Positions 25,210 to 33,767 of a stretch of DNA of 64,000 nucleotides are shown one piece after another. Within the stretch, counting starts at the first letter, position 1. The number at the start of each line of letters is the position of its first letter. This DNA comes from Solirubrobacterales bacterium. GTDB lineage: Bacteria; Actinomycetota; Thermoleophilia; Solirubrobacterales; Solirubrobacteraceae. The notes under the pieces are model-generated. The model ran no database searches. It was not told where the DNA came from and saw only the letters and a program-made list of their open reading frames with translations. Position numbers and translations under genes: made by a program. The stretch spans positions 1 through 64,000 of the forward strand of contig JAPLCJ010000004.1 in assembly GCA_026392255.1 (NCBI GenBank). The letters run 5' to 3'.

Positions 25210-26000
25210 CCGGAGTAGCCGGCTGGCCTGTGGGGCATAGCCGCAGTCCCGCGCTCCACGCAGCGGCGTTCATCGACCTTGGTCTCGAGGGTTGGGAGTC
25301 GCAACTGCTGCCAATTCCACCCGGAGTCTTTGCTGAGACAGCAATGGCCCTTCCCGATGCTGGGTTTGCGGGAATCAACGTGACGATTCCCCACAAGGAA
25401 GCCGCGCTTGCCTTGGCTGGGGTGCAAAGCGCCGACGCGGCCGCGATAGGAGCTGCAAACACTTTGTCCTTCCATGATGGTGTTGTTCATGCCTCGAATA
25501 CGGACGCTCCGGCGATCCGCGACGCTCTGCTGGAGAGCCTTGGCACACCATCTCTAGAGGGCCTGAGGGTCTTGGTGATGGGAGCCGGGGGAAGCGCACG
25601 CGCAGCTGCCTACGCCGCGGTTTCGGCGGGAGCAGATGGGGTGAGTGTTTGGAATAGGACTCCGGAGAGAGCTGTTGCTCTTGCTGACAGCATCAACGGG
25701 GTGGAACACGTCGTTGAGGCTGGGAGGCCCGATGTTGTTATCAATGCCACATCCGTTGGGCTCAATGCGGAAGACGTGATGGCGGGGTTACCTCTAGATG
25801 AAGCAACTACTTCTGATTGCCGGCTGCTGCTTGATCTTGTCTACGGAGAGCACCAGACGGCCGTGTCCTCGTTCGGAGGAGAGCTTGGTATCACCGTCGT
25901 TGACGGTTTAGAGGTTCTTGTCAGGCAGGGAGCTCTCTCGATTGAGATTTGGACCGGTCAGGCGCCTTCGCTTCAGGCCCTTCGCGACGCAGTGAGCTGA
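25200..26000 (+). CDS. aroE: Shikimate dehydrogenase
   Basis: 266 residues. Substrate domain with GWPVGHSRSPALHAAAF and INVTIPHKEAA (catalytic Lys), NTDAPAIRDAL (catalytic Asp), then the NADP-binding domain VLVMGAGGSARAAAYA with WNRTPERA selecting NADP, and INATSVGL. Reduces 3-dehydroshikimate to shikimate. The other pathway genes aroC, aroK-aroB and aroQ are 2.3 kb downstream. Convergent with the wall hydrolase, five bases between the stops. Confidence 0.93.
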   Translation: MPLTGVAGWPVGHSRSPALHAAAFIDLGLEGWESQLLPIPPGVFAETAMALPDAGFAGINVTIPHKEAALALAGVQSADAAAIGAANTLSFHDGVVHASNTDAPAIRDALLESLGTPSLEGLRVLVMGAGGSARAAAYAAVSAGADGVSVWNRTPERAVALADSINGVEHVVEAGRPDVVINATSVGLNAEDVMAGLPLDEATTSDCRLLLDLVYGEHQTAVSSFGGELGITVVDGLEVLVRQGALSIEIWTGQAPSLQALRDAVS

Positions 26001-26005
26001 CGGTT

Positions 26006-27481
26006 CTAGTGAGGTCGTCGGGTGCGGAATTCGTGCCGAGCTGGCGGCGCGGTAGCTGCCGAGGCTCTCGCCGCTGAGGCCGCGCTGCGAATTCCACTAG
26101 CCCATGCCGGTACTGGTAGCCGGACACGGAGTAGAGCTTTCCAAGTGACTGTGTCAATAACGCCTGTCTGGGGAATTCCCCTTGACGCTTGGAACTGGGT
26201 TACTGCGGTCACTGTTGTCGAGCCGTAAGTCCCGTCGACTCTGACGGATTGTCCCGCCTGTTTGAGGTGCAACTGCGCCCAGATGGTGAAGTCTCCCCGT
26301 GCTCCTCGCCTGAGCGTGTACCAAGCTGGCGCTGCTGTGGTTGCCGGAGGCCATGACATCTGAGATCCCACGAACGGCCAGAGAGTCAGCGATGCCTCTT
26401 GCCAATCCCACCAAGACACGCCAGGGGATCCCCAGACAGCTGCTAGTGATCGGAATCGCAAGATCTCGCGGCTGGTGGGCTTTTGCCAAAGCTGGCCCAA
26501 TGGAAATATCGTTCTCCCGTAGAGCAAGTTGGTCCGATATGTGTGTGTCATGACGTTGTCCACTCCTGAGCCAATGTCTCGCCAGTAGACCTGCGGTTGG
26601 CTGTACTGAGCTCCGCCGGGGCCGAGGAATACTGAGTAAGGGAAGCTCTGGTGGTAGTCGGCCCAGGGATAGCCGGCGAGGGAGATTGGGAACCAGCGGC
26701 CGGCTCCCTTTCTGACTTTCGAGATGTATGTGAGGGCTTGGGTGTAGCGGCCCTCATACTCAGTTTCGGCATCGATAGCCAGACAGTCAGCCCCTAACTT
26801 GATCGCGTTGATGGCCACGGCGGCCTCTGCGGAGGGTGATTTTCCATAGACATAAGGCCAGGCGCAGACTTGGATGCCAGCGGCGTGAAAGGTCCTGATC
26901 AGCGGAGTGTTGAACTGAGGCCAGCTGTGGGTGCCATCACCCGCCTTGAGGAAAACTGTCGTCACATCATGTGCTCTTGCGCGAGCAATGATCTGGGTTA
27001 GGTTCCCTCTCTCTGTTTTTGCTAACTGCCAGATCCACATTGCGTTTCCGTCAAACGCCGAGCCGGTCGGGGTCGGCGGCTTCAGAGTAGGTGCGGCTAT
27101 GGGTGTGAGGCGCCCGAATGGAGCGGACCAGCGTGAGCCAATGGCACTCACCCTGATGGATCCAGTCTTGGCGCCTATTGGGACCTGAACCAGCAGCCTG
27201 TTGGCTCGAATGCGACGAGCGGGGACGCGCAGGCCTCCGGTGAATCGGACCTTGGGGCCAGCTTTGGAGGAATCAAGTTGGATCAGGATCCAGGACCCGA
27301 CGGGCACGCGCAGATTTGACCCACATGTGACGGACGGCCAGCATCGGATCGCGGTTACCTTCGGAGACTTGATCACTGGTGTGGGGGTCGCTGCCTTTGC
27401 TTGGGGTAGGCAGGACAGTCCGATGCTGAGGACGGTGAGTAGGAGGGGTGTTGCTCGGGCGGCTCTCAGCATGAGGGGCAT
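26006..27481 (-). CDS. Secreted TIM-barrel glycosidase-like protein with peptidoglycan-binding domain
   Basis: 491 residues. Signal peptide (about 1-30, ending SCLPQAKA), a beta-rich domain to about 145, a TIM-barrel-like domain (MWIWQLAKTERGN, VFLKAGDGTHSWPQF, GADCLAIDAETEYEGR, VSWWDWQEAS) and a C-terminal PG_binding_1 domain (LRRGARGDFTIWAQLHLK ... FQASRGIPQTGVIDTVTW) followed by a basic tail. The DAETE acidic cluster at a barrel strand end is compatible with a glycoside hydrolase active site. Probably acts on the cell wall outside the membrane. ATG 27481 is chosen as it gives a clean signal peptide; longer starts add an implausible leader. Confidence 0.78.
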   Translation of the reverse strand: MPLMLRAARATPLLLTVLSIGLSCLPQAKAATPTPVIKSPKVTAIRCWPSVTCGSNLRVPVGSWILIQLDSSKAGPKVRFTGGLRVPARRIRANRLLVQVPIGAKTGSIRVSAIGSRWSAPFGRLTPIAAPTLKPPTPTGSAFDGNAMWIWQLAKTERGNLTQIIARARAHDVTTVFLKAGDGTHSWPQFNTPLIRTFHAAGIQVCAWPYVYGKSPSAEAAVAINAIKLGADCLAIDAETEYEGRYTQALTYISKVRKGAGRWFPISLAGYPWADYHQSFPYSVFLGPGGAQYSQPQVYWRDIGSGVDNVMTHTYRTNLLYGRTIFPLGQLWQKPTSREILRFRSLAAVWGSPGVSWWDWQEASLTLWPFVGSQMSWPPATTAAPAWYTLRRGARGDFTIWAQLHLKQAGQSVRVDGTYGSTTVTAVTQFQASRGIPQTGVIDTVTWKALLRVRLPVPAWASGIRSAASAARASAATAPPARHEFRTRRPH

Positions 27482-27562
27482 CCTCGTCTCTTTCGAGGTT
27501 AGGGCACCCATTCCCTTTGGGTCGCGGTTAGGTATCGGCCTGCAAAGTCTTGTGCGAGCCGC

Positions 27563-27568
27563 TAGCGT
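27563..27568 (+). promoter_or_regulatory. -10 box for the small CxxCxGxG protein
   Basis: TAGCGT, 7 bases before ATG 27576; no Shine-Dalgarno. Confidence 0.45.
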
Positions 27569-27575
27569 CGCATAA

Positions 27576-27791
27576 ATGGAAGAGACTCCAGAACGCAAAG
27601 AGGAAGCCACCGATGTGGACGAGCTCAAGTGCGGCCCCTGCTCAGGCAAGGGGCGTCTCCAGAGCAACGCGGGAGGCGAGCCACACGACGTCGTCTGCCC
27701 CTGGTGTGAGGGGTCCGGCAAGCGGATTCCCGAACATGACTCCCAAGAAGCCGGCGAGCGTCTGCGTGAGCAGCCGCCGGTCAGCGACTAA
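27576..27791 (+). CDS. Small DnaJ-type zinc-finger protein
   Basis: 71 residues with two CxxCxGxG units (CGPCSGKG and CPWCEGSG) separated by about 20 residues, the pattern of the DnaJ cysteine-rich zinc centre, with acidic, charged ends. No J domain. The Cys pairs should bind one zinc ion. Function unknown; similar short proteins occur in related actinobacteria as far as I recall. It is alone between the wall hydrolase (divergent) and the prepilin peptidase gene. Confidence 0.75.
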   Translation: MEETPERKEEATDVDELKCGPCSGKGRLQSNAGGEPHDVVCPWCEGSGKRIPEHDSQEAGERLREQPPVSD

Positions 27792-27889
27792 AACCGCGGG
27801 CGTGTCCTAAATAGGAGCGACTGGTTCCTTAAGTAGCTGGACTTCCTGTAAGAGGGGCTAAGTAAGCCGAGTTTACGGCTAAGCCTTTT

Positions 27890-28297
27890 GTGGAAAAGGC
27901 GGTCGTCATAGCAGTCTGTCTCGGGGCATCTCTGACTGATCTCAGATCAAGGAGGATTCCCAACTGGCTCAATGGGTCGGGGTTGGTGTTGGTGCTGGGT
28001 GCTCGCTACGGATCAGCAGGCCCGTCAGGAGTGTTGGACGCATTCGCGTGCCTGCTGATGGCTCTACCCCTTGTGGCAATGTCGCTTGTGCGCCCACTTG
28101 GGTTCGGCATGGGGGACTCCAAGCTGATGATTGTTGTGTTCGTCGGACTTGGCTTGTCTGGGCTGTTGGCACTACTGATTGCTTGCGCCGGAGGCACTCT
28201 TTGGGCTCTGGTCTCTGGGGGACCCAGAGCCAGCGTTCCCATCGCGCTTGCCCCGTTCATCGCTGCAGGAGCCGTCGCGGCCAGCTTTCCATGGTGA
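27890..28297 (+). CDS. Prepilin peptidase, A24 family (CpaA/TadV type)
   Basis: 135 residues, almost entirely hydrophobic with about four or five helices. The two catalytic Asp motifs are present: SLTDLRSRRIPNWLN (Asp17) and GFGMGDSKLM. The N-terminal methyltransferase domain of PilD is absent, as in CpaA/TadV enzymes that process Flp-type pilins. GTG start at 27890. No pilin or pilus assembly gene is in the window. The stop is 20 bases before aroC. Confidence 0.85.
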   Translation: MEKAVVIAVCLGASLTDLRSRRIPNWLNGSGLVLVLGARYGSAGPSGVLDAFACLLMALPLVAMSLVRPLGFGMGDSKLMIVVFVGLGLSGLLALLIACAGGTLWALVSGGPRASVPIALAPFIAAGAVAASFPW

Positions 28298-28305
28298 GCG
28301 CCGCG

Positions 28306-28311
28306 TAGACT
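28306..28311 (+). promoter_or_regulatory. -10 box of aroC
   Basis: TAGACT, 6 bases before ATG 28318, no Shine-Dalgarno; probably the promoter of the aroC-aroKB-aroQ-pepQ operon. Confidence 0.55.
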
Positions 28312-28317
28312 GGGGCC

Positions 28318-29487
28318 ATGAACTTCAGGTTGATCACAGCTGGCGAGAGCCACGGGCCCGGTTTGACCTGCATTGTTGAGGGTATTCCGGCAGGCCTCGA
28401 GCTCACTCAAGACGCCATAAACGGAGATCTGGCCCGACGGCAGCTGGGTCACGGACGCGGCGGTCGGATGAAGATTGAGACGGACAAGGCTGATGTGACC
28501 GCCGGAGTTCGACACGGATTGACGTTAGGTGGCCCGATCTGCCTGAGCGTGACCAATGCTGACTTTGCTAACTGGGAGGATCGTATGAATCCTTGGCCAG
28601 TTGAACCTGTGATTGATGAAGTCCACCTTCCTCGGCCCGGTCATGCGGATCTTCCTGGTGCGTGGAAGTACGACTTCACCGACATTCGAAATGTCCTTGA
28701 GCGGGCCAGCGCCCGCGAGACAGCTGCCCGGGTCGCTGGTGGAGCCGTTGCCAAGGCCATGTTGGCGGCGGTTGGGGTTCAGGTTAGATCTCACGTGATC
28801 CAAATCGGCAGCGTGATGGGACCAGAGGTTGATAACCCAGCCCTCTCAGATTTTGATGCAGTTGACGCGTCACCTGTTCGGTGTCTCGACCCCGACGCCA
28901 GCGTCGCCATGGTTGAGGAGATCAACGTTCTGCGTAAGAAGAATGAGTCGATCGGGGGAACATTTGAGGTTCGCGTTTGGGGTCTAGTCCCCGGTCTCGG
29001 CTCGCATGTCTCGTGGGAAGATCGCCTCGACGGCCGGCTGGCTCAGGCTGTCATGTCTGTACAGGCCATCAAGGGTGTTGGCATTGGTGATGGCTTCGAC
29101 CTTGCTGGGCGCCCTGGCAGCGAGGCTCACGACGAGATCTTCCACACCGAGGAACGTGGCTGGTTCCGCGAAACGAATAGAGCCGGTGGGCTGGAGGGCG
29201 GCATGACTAACGGAGAGGCACTCGTTGTCCGTGCGGCTATGAAGCCGCTACCTACTCTCACAAAGCCACTGCGATCAGTTGATATTTCCACTCTTGAGCC
29301 CGCGGCAGCACTGAGGGAGCGGACCGATTCGTGCACGGTTCCTGCGGCTGGAGTTGTTGCCGAGGCAATGGTTGCTTTCGTCTTGGCAGAGGCATACTCA
29401 GACAAGTTCGGCGGGGACAGCATGACTGACCTCGCTGCCGCCGTTGCGTCTTACCGCGAGCGGATCGGCTGGAAGCAGCAGCCGTGA
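28318..29487 (+). CDS. aroC: Chorismate synthase
   Basis: 389 residues beginning MNFRLITAGESHGPGL, with RRQLGHGRGGRMKIE, PGHADLPGAWKY, RASARETAARVAGGA and GMTNGEALVVRAAMKP, the family's conserved flavin and substrate segments. Converts EPSP to chorismate with reduced FMN. First gene of an operon with the aroK-aroB fusion (four-base overlap), aroQ and pepQ. Confidence 0.97.
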   Translation: MNFRLITAGESHGPGLTCIVEGIPAGLELTQDAINGDLARRQLGHGRGGRMKIETDKADVTAGVRHGLTLGGPICLSVTNADFANWEDRMNPWPVEPVIDEVHLPRPGHADLPGAWKYDFTDIRNVLERASARETAARVAGGAVAKAMLAAVGVQVRSHVIQIGSVMGPEVDNPALSDFDAVDASPVRCLDPDASVAMVEEINVLRKKNESIGGTFEVRVWGLVPGLGSHVSWEDRLDGRLAQAVMSVQAIKGVGIGDGFDLAGRPGSEAHDEIFHTEERGWFRETNRAGGLEGGMTNGEALVVRAAMKPLPTLTKPLRSVDISTLEPAAALRERTDSCTVPAAGVVAEAMVAFVLAEAYSDKFGGDSMTDLAAAVASYRERIGWKQQP

Positions 29488-31016
29488 AAGGCGTCGCCGG
29501 GAGGGCCCTCGTGCTCGTCGGCTTCATGGGGTCCGGTAAGAGCACGGCCGCGCGATCGATTGCGCCCGATGCGCTAGATACTGATGTGCTGATTGAAGCC
29601 CAGCTCGGTGCGTCAGTGGAGGCCATCTTTCGCCGCGACGGGGAGGCATCCTTTCGCGAGGCAGAGGAGCGGATCACACTCGCGGGCCTCGACCAAGCTG
29701 CTTCGGGTGCAGGCGGCGGGCTTATTTCGCTTGGTGGAGGCGCGCTGGGCTCACAGAGAGTCCGCGAGGCGCTTAAGCATCACACGGTGGTTTTCTTGGA
29801 CGCCGATGCCGACACTCTCTGGAAGCGGGTTAGTCGATCTAAGCGGCCTTTAGCTGCGGATAGAGATGCGTTTGATGCACTCTTTATTGAACGGGAGGAG
29901 GCTTATCTCGCGGCTGCTGACGCAGTTGTTCCGGCTCTACGGCGAGACACGCTCGGTTCGGCACTGCCGGATATTCACCGACTTGCCGCGCTGGGGAAGG
30001 GACCCAAGCTGCTCTGGGCTGAATCGGACTCAGGCAACTACCCGGTGTGGATTGGCTCAGGTATTGCGGGACGTGTGCCGCTTCCGGTCGGCCGGCGCTG
30101 GGCAGTCATCAGCGACGGAAACGTTGCAGGTCTGCATGGCGACCTTCTAGACCCGGTTATGGCAAGGCTCGTCATTGAACCTGGAGAGCAACACAAGACA
30201 CTTACTACCTGCGAGCGTCTGTGGAGCGAGCTGGCCGATGCTGGTGTCACGCGAGATGATGGAATCGTGGCGCTTGGCGGTGGAGTTGTCGGTGACGTTG
30301 CCGGATTTGTGGCTTCCAGTTTCCAACGCGGCATCCCAATCGTTCAGATTCCGACGACTCTTGTTGCTCAGGTGGACTCGGCCTATGGCGGCAAAACTGG
30401 AGTGGACCTCCCTTCGGCCAAGAACTACGTGGGTTCCTATCACCAGCCGGCGGCTGTCATCGCTGACGTTGATTTTCTAGAAACGCTGCCTGCCGTCGAG
30501 GTTGCCGCGGGCATGGCTGAGGTGGTTAAGACCGGGTTGATTGCCGGAGGGTTGCTGTGGGAGAGAATCGCTGCGGGCAACGCGGTGGACGATGCCATGG
30601 TGCTGGCCTGCGCTCGAACGAAACTTGCTGTGGTGCGTGAGGACGAGCGTGACGGCGGCAGGCGTCAAGTTCTCAACTTTGGTCACACCATCGGCCACGC
30701 CATTGAGACAGCGACTGACTACCGCCAGTTCCGCCATGGGGAGGCAGTGTCCATCGGCTTGATGGCCGCCCTACGGCTCTCTGGACACGCGGATCTTCAT
30801 GTCCAGACCGGTCAGTTGCTCGCGGCTGCGGGACTGCCATTGAGCGCGCCCGGCGTGGATGCTGAGCTCGTGATCAACGCCCTGCAATCAGACAAGAAAC
30901 GAAAGGGAGACGGAACGGTCCCGTTCGTCCTCTGCGAAGCTCCCGGCATGGTCAGCCACGGGCATGTGATTCCCGCTTCAGCGGTTCGAGCCGCGGTTGA
31001 GGAGGTCTGCTCATGA
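29484..31016 (+). CDS. aroKB: Bifunctional shikimate kinase / 3-dehydroquinate synthase
   Basis: 510 residues, two enzymes in one chain. Residues ~1-170: shikimate kinase with P-loop GFMGSGKST, DTDVLIE, FREAEERITL and LGGGALGS. Residues ~180-510: 3-dehydroquinate synthase with EPGEQHKT, ALGGGVVGDVAGF, QIPTTLVAQVDSAYGGKTGV, KNYVGSYHQP, and zinc ligands in NFGHTIGHAIE and RHGEAVSIG. Both active sites look intact. The fusion joins steps 2 and 5 of the shikimate pathway. GTG start overlaps aroC by four bases, and the end overlaps aroQ by four. Confidence 0.95.
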   Translation: MKGVAGRALVLVGFMGSGKSTAARSIAPDALDTDVLIEAQLGASVEAIFRRDGEASFREAEERITLAGLDQAASGAGGGLISLGGGALGSQRVREALKHHTVVFLDADADTLWKRVSRSKRPLAADRDAFDALFIEREEAYLAAADAVVPALRRDTLGSALPDIHRLAALGKGPKLLWAESDSGNYPVWIGSGIAGRVPLPVGRRWAVISDGNVAGLHGDLLDPVMARLVIEPGEQHKTLTTCERLWSELADAGVTRDDGIVALGGGVVGDVAGFVASSFQRGIPIVQIPTTLVAQVDSAYGGKTGVDLPSAKNYVGSYHQPAAVIADVDFLETLPAVEVAAGMAEVVKTGLIAGGLLWERIAAGNAVDDAMVLACARTKLAVVREDERDGGRRQVLNFGHTIGHAIETATDYRQFRHGEAVSIGLMAALRLSGHADLHVQTGQLLAAAGLPLSAPGVDAELVINALQSDKKRKGDGTVPFVLCEAPGMVSHGHVIPASAVRAAVEEVCS

Positions 31017-31456
31017 ACAGTCGCAATCGGATTGAGATCATGCACGGGGTTAACCTTGATCAGTTGGGTAGGCGTCCAGCGGAGCATTACGGGGCTCTCA
31101 CCCTCGACCAGCTCGAACAGAAGATTGAGGGTTGGAGTCACGAGCTTGGGCTAACGGTCCGTTTCTTCAGAAGCAATAGTGAGGGGTCGTTCGTCGAACA
31201 CCTCCATCGACTTGCGGATGTGGCGGATGCCGTGATTCTTAACCCGGGCGCTTGGACTCACTACGCATGGGCGATTAGGGACGCTCTGGAAATCGCTGAC
31301 CTTCCATCAGTTGAGGTGCATCTGTCTGATGTGTCGGCACGCGAGTCGTGGCGTCAGGTCAGCGTTTTAGAGGGAGTGGTTTCTGATGTGGTTTCCGGAC
31401 AAGGACCTGAGGGCTACAACGCAGCTCTCCAACTCCTTGCGGCCAAACTGAAGTGA
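31013..31456 (+). CDS. aroQ: 3-dehydroquinate dehydratase, type II
   Basis: 147 residues, the length of the dodecameric type II enzyme. IMHGVNLDQLGRRPAEHYG carries the catalytic Tyr and Arg, FRSNSEGSFVEHLH follows, NPGAWTHYAWAIRDAL holds the catalytic His, and VEVHLSDVSARESWR the substrate-binding part. The N-terminal motif differs slightly from the usual GPNLNLLG. Supplies 3-dehydroshikimate to AroE. Confidence 0.93.
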   Translation: MNSRNRIEIMHGVNLDQLGRRPAEHYGALTLDQLEQKIEGWSHELGLTVRFFRSNSEGSFVEHLHRLADVADAVILNPGAWTHYAWAIRDALEIADLPSVEVHLSDVSARESWRQVSVLEGVVSDVVSGQGPEGYNAALQLLAAKLK

Positions 31457-32538
31457 CCGGCGCCAGCCTCAGGATCGGGCGTGTGCGCGCCCTCTTGGAG
31501 GACAATCAGCTCGATGCGCTGCTGTTGGCCGGTGGTCCGAATGTCCGTTGGCTAACGGGCTTCACTGGGAGTAGCGGCGCTGTTCTCGTTGGGCCCGAAT
31601 CCGCCTCGTTCATTACGGACTTTCGGTATGTCGAGCAAGCGGGCGAAGAGATCAGTTCGGAGTTCGAAACGCTGATCTCGGACGGGCCGCTTCGCAAGTC
31701 AATTGCTGAGAAGGTTTCGTCGAGCCCGGTCCACATGCTCGGGTTTGACTCCGAGGACCTCACTGTCGACTCCAGGGATCAGCTTGACGATGTCCTTCCT
31801 GAGGGGGTTGAGCTGATCGCGCTGAAGGGTGTTTCCTCGGTGCTCCGTTCTGTAAAAAATGCCGCTGAGATATCAGCCATCCAGACGGCGGCAGCAGTCG
31901 CCGATCAAGTGTTGATGGCCGTTCTCGAAACAGGTCTCATAGGGCGGACTGAGGTTGAAGTCGCCAATGATCTGGAGCGGAGGGCGCGTGACCTCGGCGC
32001 TGAAGCAATGTCATTCCCATCGATTGTCGCTGCTGGTTCCCATGGTGCCCTCCCTCACGCTCAGCCGCGACAGGAGGTCATCTCCTCAGGACAGCTGGTT
32101 GTCATCGATTGGGGAGTTGTTGTCAGCGGGTATTGCTCCGATTGCACGCGGACCGTTGCCGCCGGGCCTGTCTCAGATAGAGCGAAGGAGATCTATGAGG
32201 TAGTCCAGTCAGCGCAGCAAGCTGGTGTGCGCGCGCTGCGTCCTGGGCCGACCGGGAGAGAGATCGACGCCGTCTCTAGAGGATTGATTGAGGAAGCGGG
32301 CTTCGGCGAGAACTTCGGCCACGGATTGGGGCATGGGGTGGGCCTCGAGATTCACGAGTCTCCGACACTCGGCAAGACTGGTGATGCGGCGCTTGAGGAG
32401 GGCATGGTTGTGACCGTCGAGCCGGGCATTTACCTGGCCGGCGAGCTCGGCGTCCGCATTGAAGATTTGCTCGTGGTGACGGCGGATGGGGCTGATGCGA
32501 TGACGCATCTGCCTCTCGCTCTGATCGAAGTTGGCTGA
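31453..32538 (+). CDS. pepQ: M24 family metallopeptidase (Xaa-Pro aminopeptidase)
   Basis: 361 residues: creatinase-like N-terminal domain (NVRWLTGFTGSSG) and pita-bread catalytic domain with metal ligands in VIDWGVVVSGYCSDCTRT (two Asp), GHGLGHGVGLEIHESP (His), VTVEPGIYL (Glu) and VRIEDLLVV (Glu). Removes an N-terminal residue before proline or splits X-Pro dipeptides. GTG start gives a GTGA overlap with aroQ. It is directly upstream of efp, a common arrangement. Confidence 0.9.
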   Translation: MTGASLRIGRVRALLEDNQLDALLLAGGPNVRWLTGFTGSSGAVLVGPESASFITDFRYVEQAGEEISSEFETLISDGPLRKSIAEKVSSSPVHMLGFDSEDLTVDSRDQLDDVLPEGVELIALKGVSSVLRSVKNAAEISAIQTAAAVADQVLMAVLETGLIGRTEVEVANDLERRARDLGAEAMSFPSIVAAGSHGALPHAQPRQEVISSGQLVVIDWGVVVSGYCSDCTRTVAAGPVSDRAKEIYEVVQSAQQAGVRALRPGPTGREIDAVSRGLIEEAGFGENFGHGLGHGVGLEIHESPTLGKTGDAALEEGMVVTVEPGIYLAGELGVRIEDLLVVTADGADAMTHLPLALIEVG

Positions 32539-32545
32539 GCCCGGC

Positions 32546-32551
32546 TACTCT
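32546..32551 (+). promoter_or_regulatory. -10 box of efp
   Basis: TACTCT, 9 bases before ATG 32561; supports 32561 as the start rather than an ATG overlapping the end of pepQ. Confidence 0.45.
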
Positions 32552-32560
32552 CTGTCAACA

Positions 32561-33121
32561 ATGATCTCTACCAACCAATTCAAGAACGGCAACCACATCG
32601 AGGTTGACGGCGTGATCTTCAAGATCATGGACTTTCAGCACGTCAAGCCAGGCAAGGGTGCGGCCTTCGTCCGCACCAAGCTCAAGCGCGTGAACGATGG
32701 CGCTGCGATTGACAAAACTTTCAGAGCTGGAGAGAAGTTCAGGTCCGTTAGATCAGAGATGCGGAAGATGCAGTACCTCTATCGCGACGGGACCGATGCT
32801 CATTTCATGGACGTCGAGACATTCGAGCAGATGGGTATCCCTGAAGGGCTTCTTACAGAGCGTCTTCAGTGGATGAGGGAGAACGATGAGGTTGACGTCC
32901 TTTCCATTGATGAGAAGCCAAGTGACATCCAGCTTCCTACTGCAGTCGATCTGACCGTCGCAGAGACTGAGCCTGGCGTTAAAGGGGACACTGCTTCTGG
33001 CGGCGGAACCAAGCCGGCTGTCCTTGAGACTGGAGCGCGCGTGATGGTGCCGCTGTTCGTAGACATCGGCGACAAAGTGCGCGTCGATACTCGTACCGGC
33101 GAGTACCTTTCGCGTGCGTAG
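32561..33121 (+). CDS. efp: Translation elongation factor P
   Basis: 186 residues, the normal length, starting MISTNQFKNGNHIEVDG. The KOW-like domain I has the loop HVKPGKGAAFVRTK with Lys at the tip, the position modified in other bacteria; the PGKGxAFVR form is the one seen in actinobacteria, where the lysine is often reported unmodified. The OB domains follow (VMVPLFVDIGDKVRVDTRTGEYLSRA at the end, read in two halves). Relieves ribosome stalling at polyproline. An ATG ten codons earlier was set aside because it would overlap pepQ and break the family start. Confidence 0.95.
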   Translation: MISTNQFKNGNHIEVDGVIFKIMDFQHVKPGKGAAFVRTKLKRVNDGAAIDKTFRAGEKFRSVRSEMRKMQYLYRDGTDAHFMDVETFEQMGIPEGLLTERLQWMRENDEVDVLSIDEKPSDIQLPTAVDLTVAETEPGVKGDTASGGGTKPAVLETGARVMVPLFVDIGDKVRVDTRTGEYLSRA

Positions 33122-33512
33122 GCGGGACCAGCGGCGCGCGGCTGTGTTTGCGGTCTACCAGCACGACGTCACAGGCAGTCCTGTGGAGGATCTTCTTGAT
33201 GAAGATGCGACTCCTTGGACACTCGCGCTTGCTCAGGCAACTCAGCTGCGGACAGAGACACTTGACAAGTTGATTGACCTGCATGCCAACGGGTGGGCCG
33301 TGGAGAGAATTGCCCCGCTCGAGAGGGCTATTCTGCGGGTAGCGATTCTGGAAATTACTGACCCAACTGCTGTTGAGTACGGCACTCCAATTCCCCCTGA
33401 GGGCGCTATCAACGAGGCTGTCGAGACGGCCAAGGGGTTCTGCGGTTCGGAGGCTCCCGGTTTCGTTAACGGCATACTTGGCGCGGTCATCGAAGAGGAG
33501 AGGGCTAAATGA
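33114..33512 (+). CDS. nusB: Transcription antitermination factor NusB
   Basis: 132 residues, all-helical, with the N-terminal Arg-rich RRRDQRRAAVFAVYQHD RNA-binding part and the C-terminal PEGAINEAVETAKGFC ... GFVNGILGAV signature. Acts with NusE/S10 on rRNA operon leaders. GTG start overlaps efp by eight bases; the 3' end overlaps the next small gene by four. The efp-nusB order is widespread. Confidence 0.92.
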   Translation: MRRRDQRRAAVFAVYQHDVTGSPVEDLLDEDATPWTLALAQATQLRTETLDKLIDLHANGWAVERIAPLERAILRVAILEITDPTAVEYGTPIPPEGAINEAVETAKGFCGSEAPGFVNGILGAVIEEERAK

Positions 33513-33739
33513 GCGAGGATCTAGATCGACTTGTAAAGCGCATAGAGGAGGAGGCCCGGCGTCTGAGTGCGGGTGACCTCGATCAGGACGCTGCGGCAGA
33601 TGCAGCAAGTGAGCTCGCACGGCTTGCAAGTGAAGCTGCGTCCATTGTCGATGGCTTTGCACGCGCAACGAGGCCGGTGCCAGCAGCTCCGGGCCAGTCT
33701 CGGCTCCCGGTTGATCGTGGCGCACAAACTTCCGACTAA
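33509..33739 (+). CDS. Small helical (coiled-coil) protein of unknown function
   Basis: 76 residues. The first ~55 form a continuous amphipathic helix rich in Glu, Ala, Leu and Asp (LVKRIEEEARRLSAGDLDQD), followed by a Pro-rich tail. It resembles the small subunit of exonuclease VII in size and composition but lacks a clear signature and has no xseA neighbour, so I leave it unnamed. ATGA overlap with nusB argues for a real gene. Confidence 0.6.
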   Translation: MSEDLDRLVKRIEEEARRLSAGDLDQDAAADAASELARLASEAASIVDGFARATRPVPAAPGQSRLPVDRGAQTSD

Positions 33740-33754
33740 CGCTGCCTGATCTTC

Positions 33755-33760
33755 TAAGCT
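33755..33760 (+). promoter_or_regulatory. -10 box of the BI-1 family gene
   Basis: TAAGCT, 7 bases before ATG 33768; this favours 33768 over the GTG at 33762, which is too close. Confidence 0.45.
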
Positions 33761-33767
33761 TGTGGAC

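Noticed and set aside
27792-27889. A riboswitch or small RNA before the prepilin peptidase gene
   Set aside because: Only a 5-bp stem (AGCCG/CGGCT) is visible; no known riboswitch core can be recognised.
33509-33739. Exonuclease VII small subunit (xseB)
   Set aside because: Size and helical character fit, but the family signature is not clear and xseA is not adjacent.
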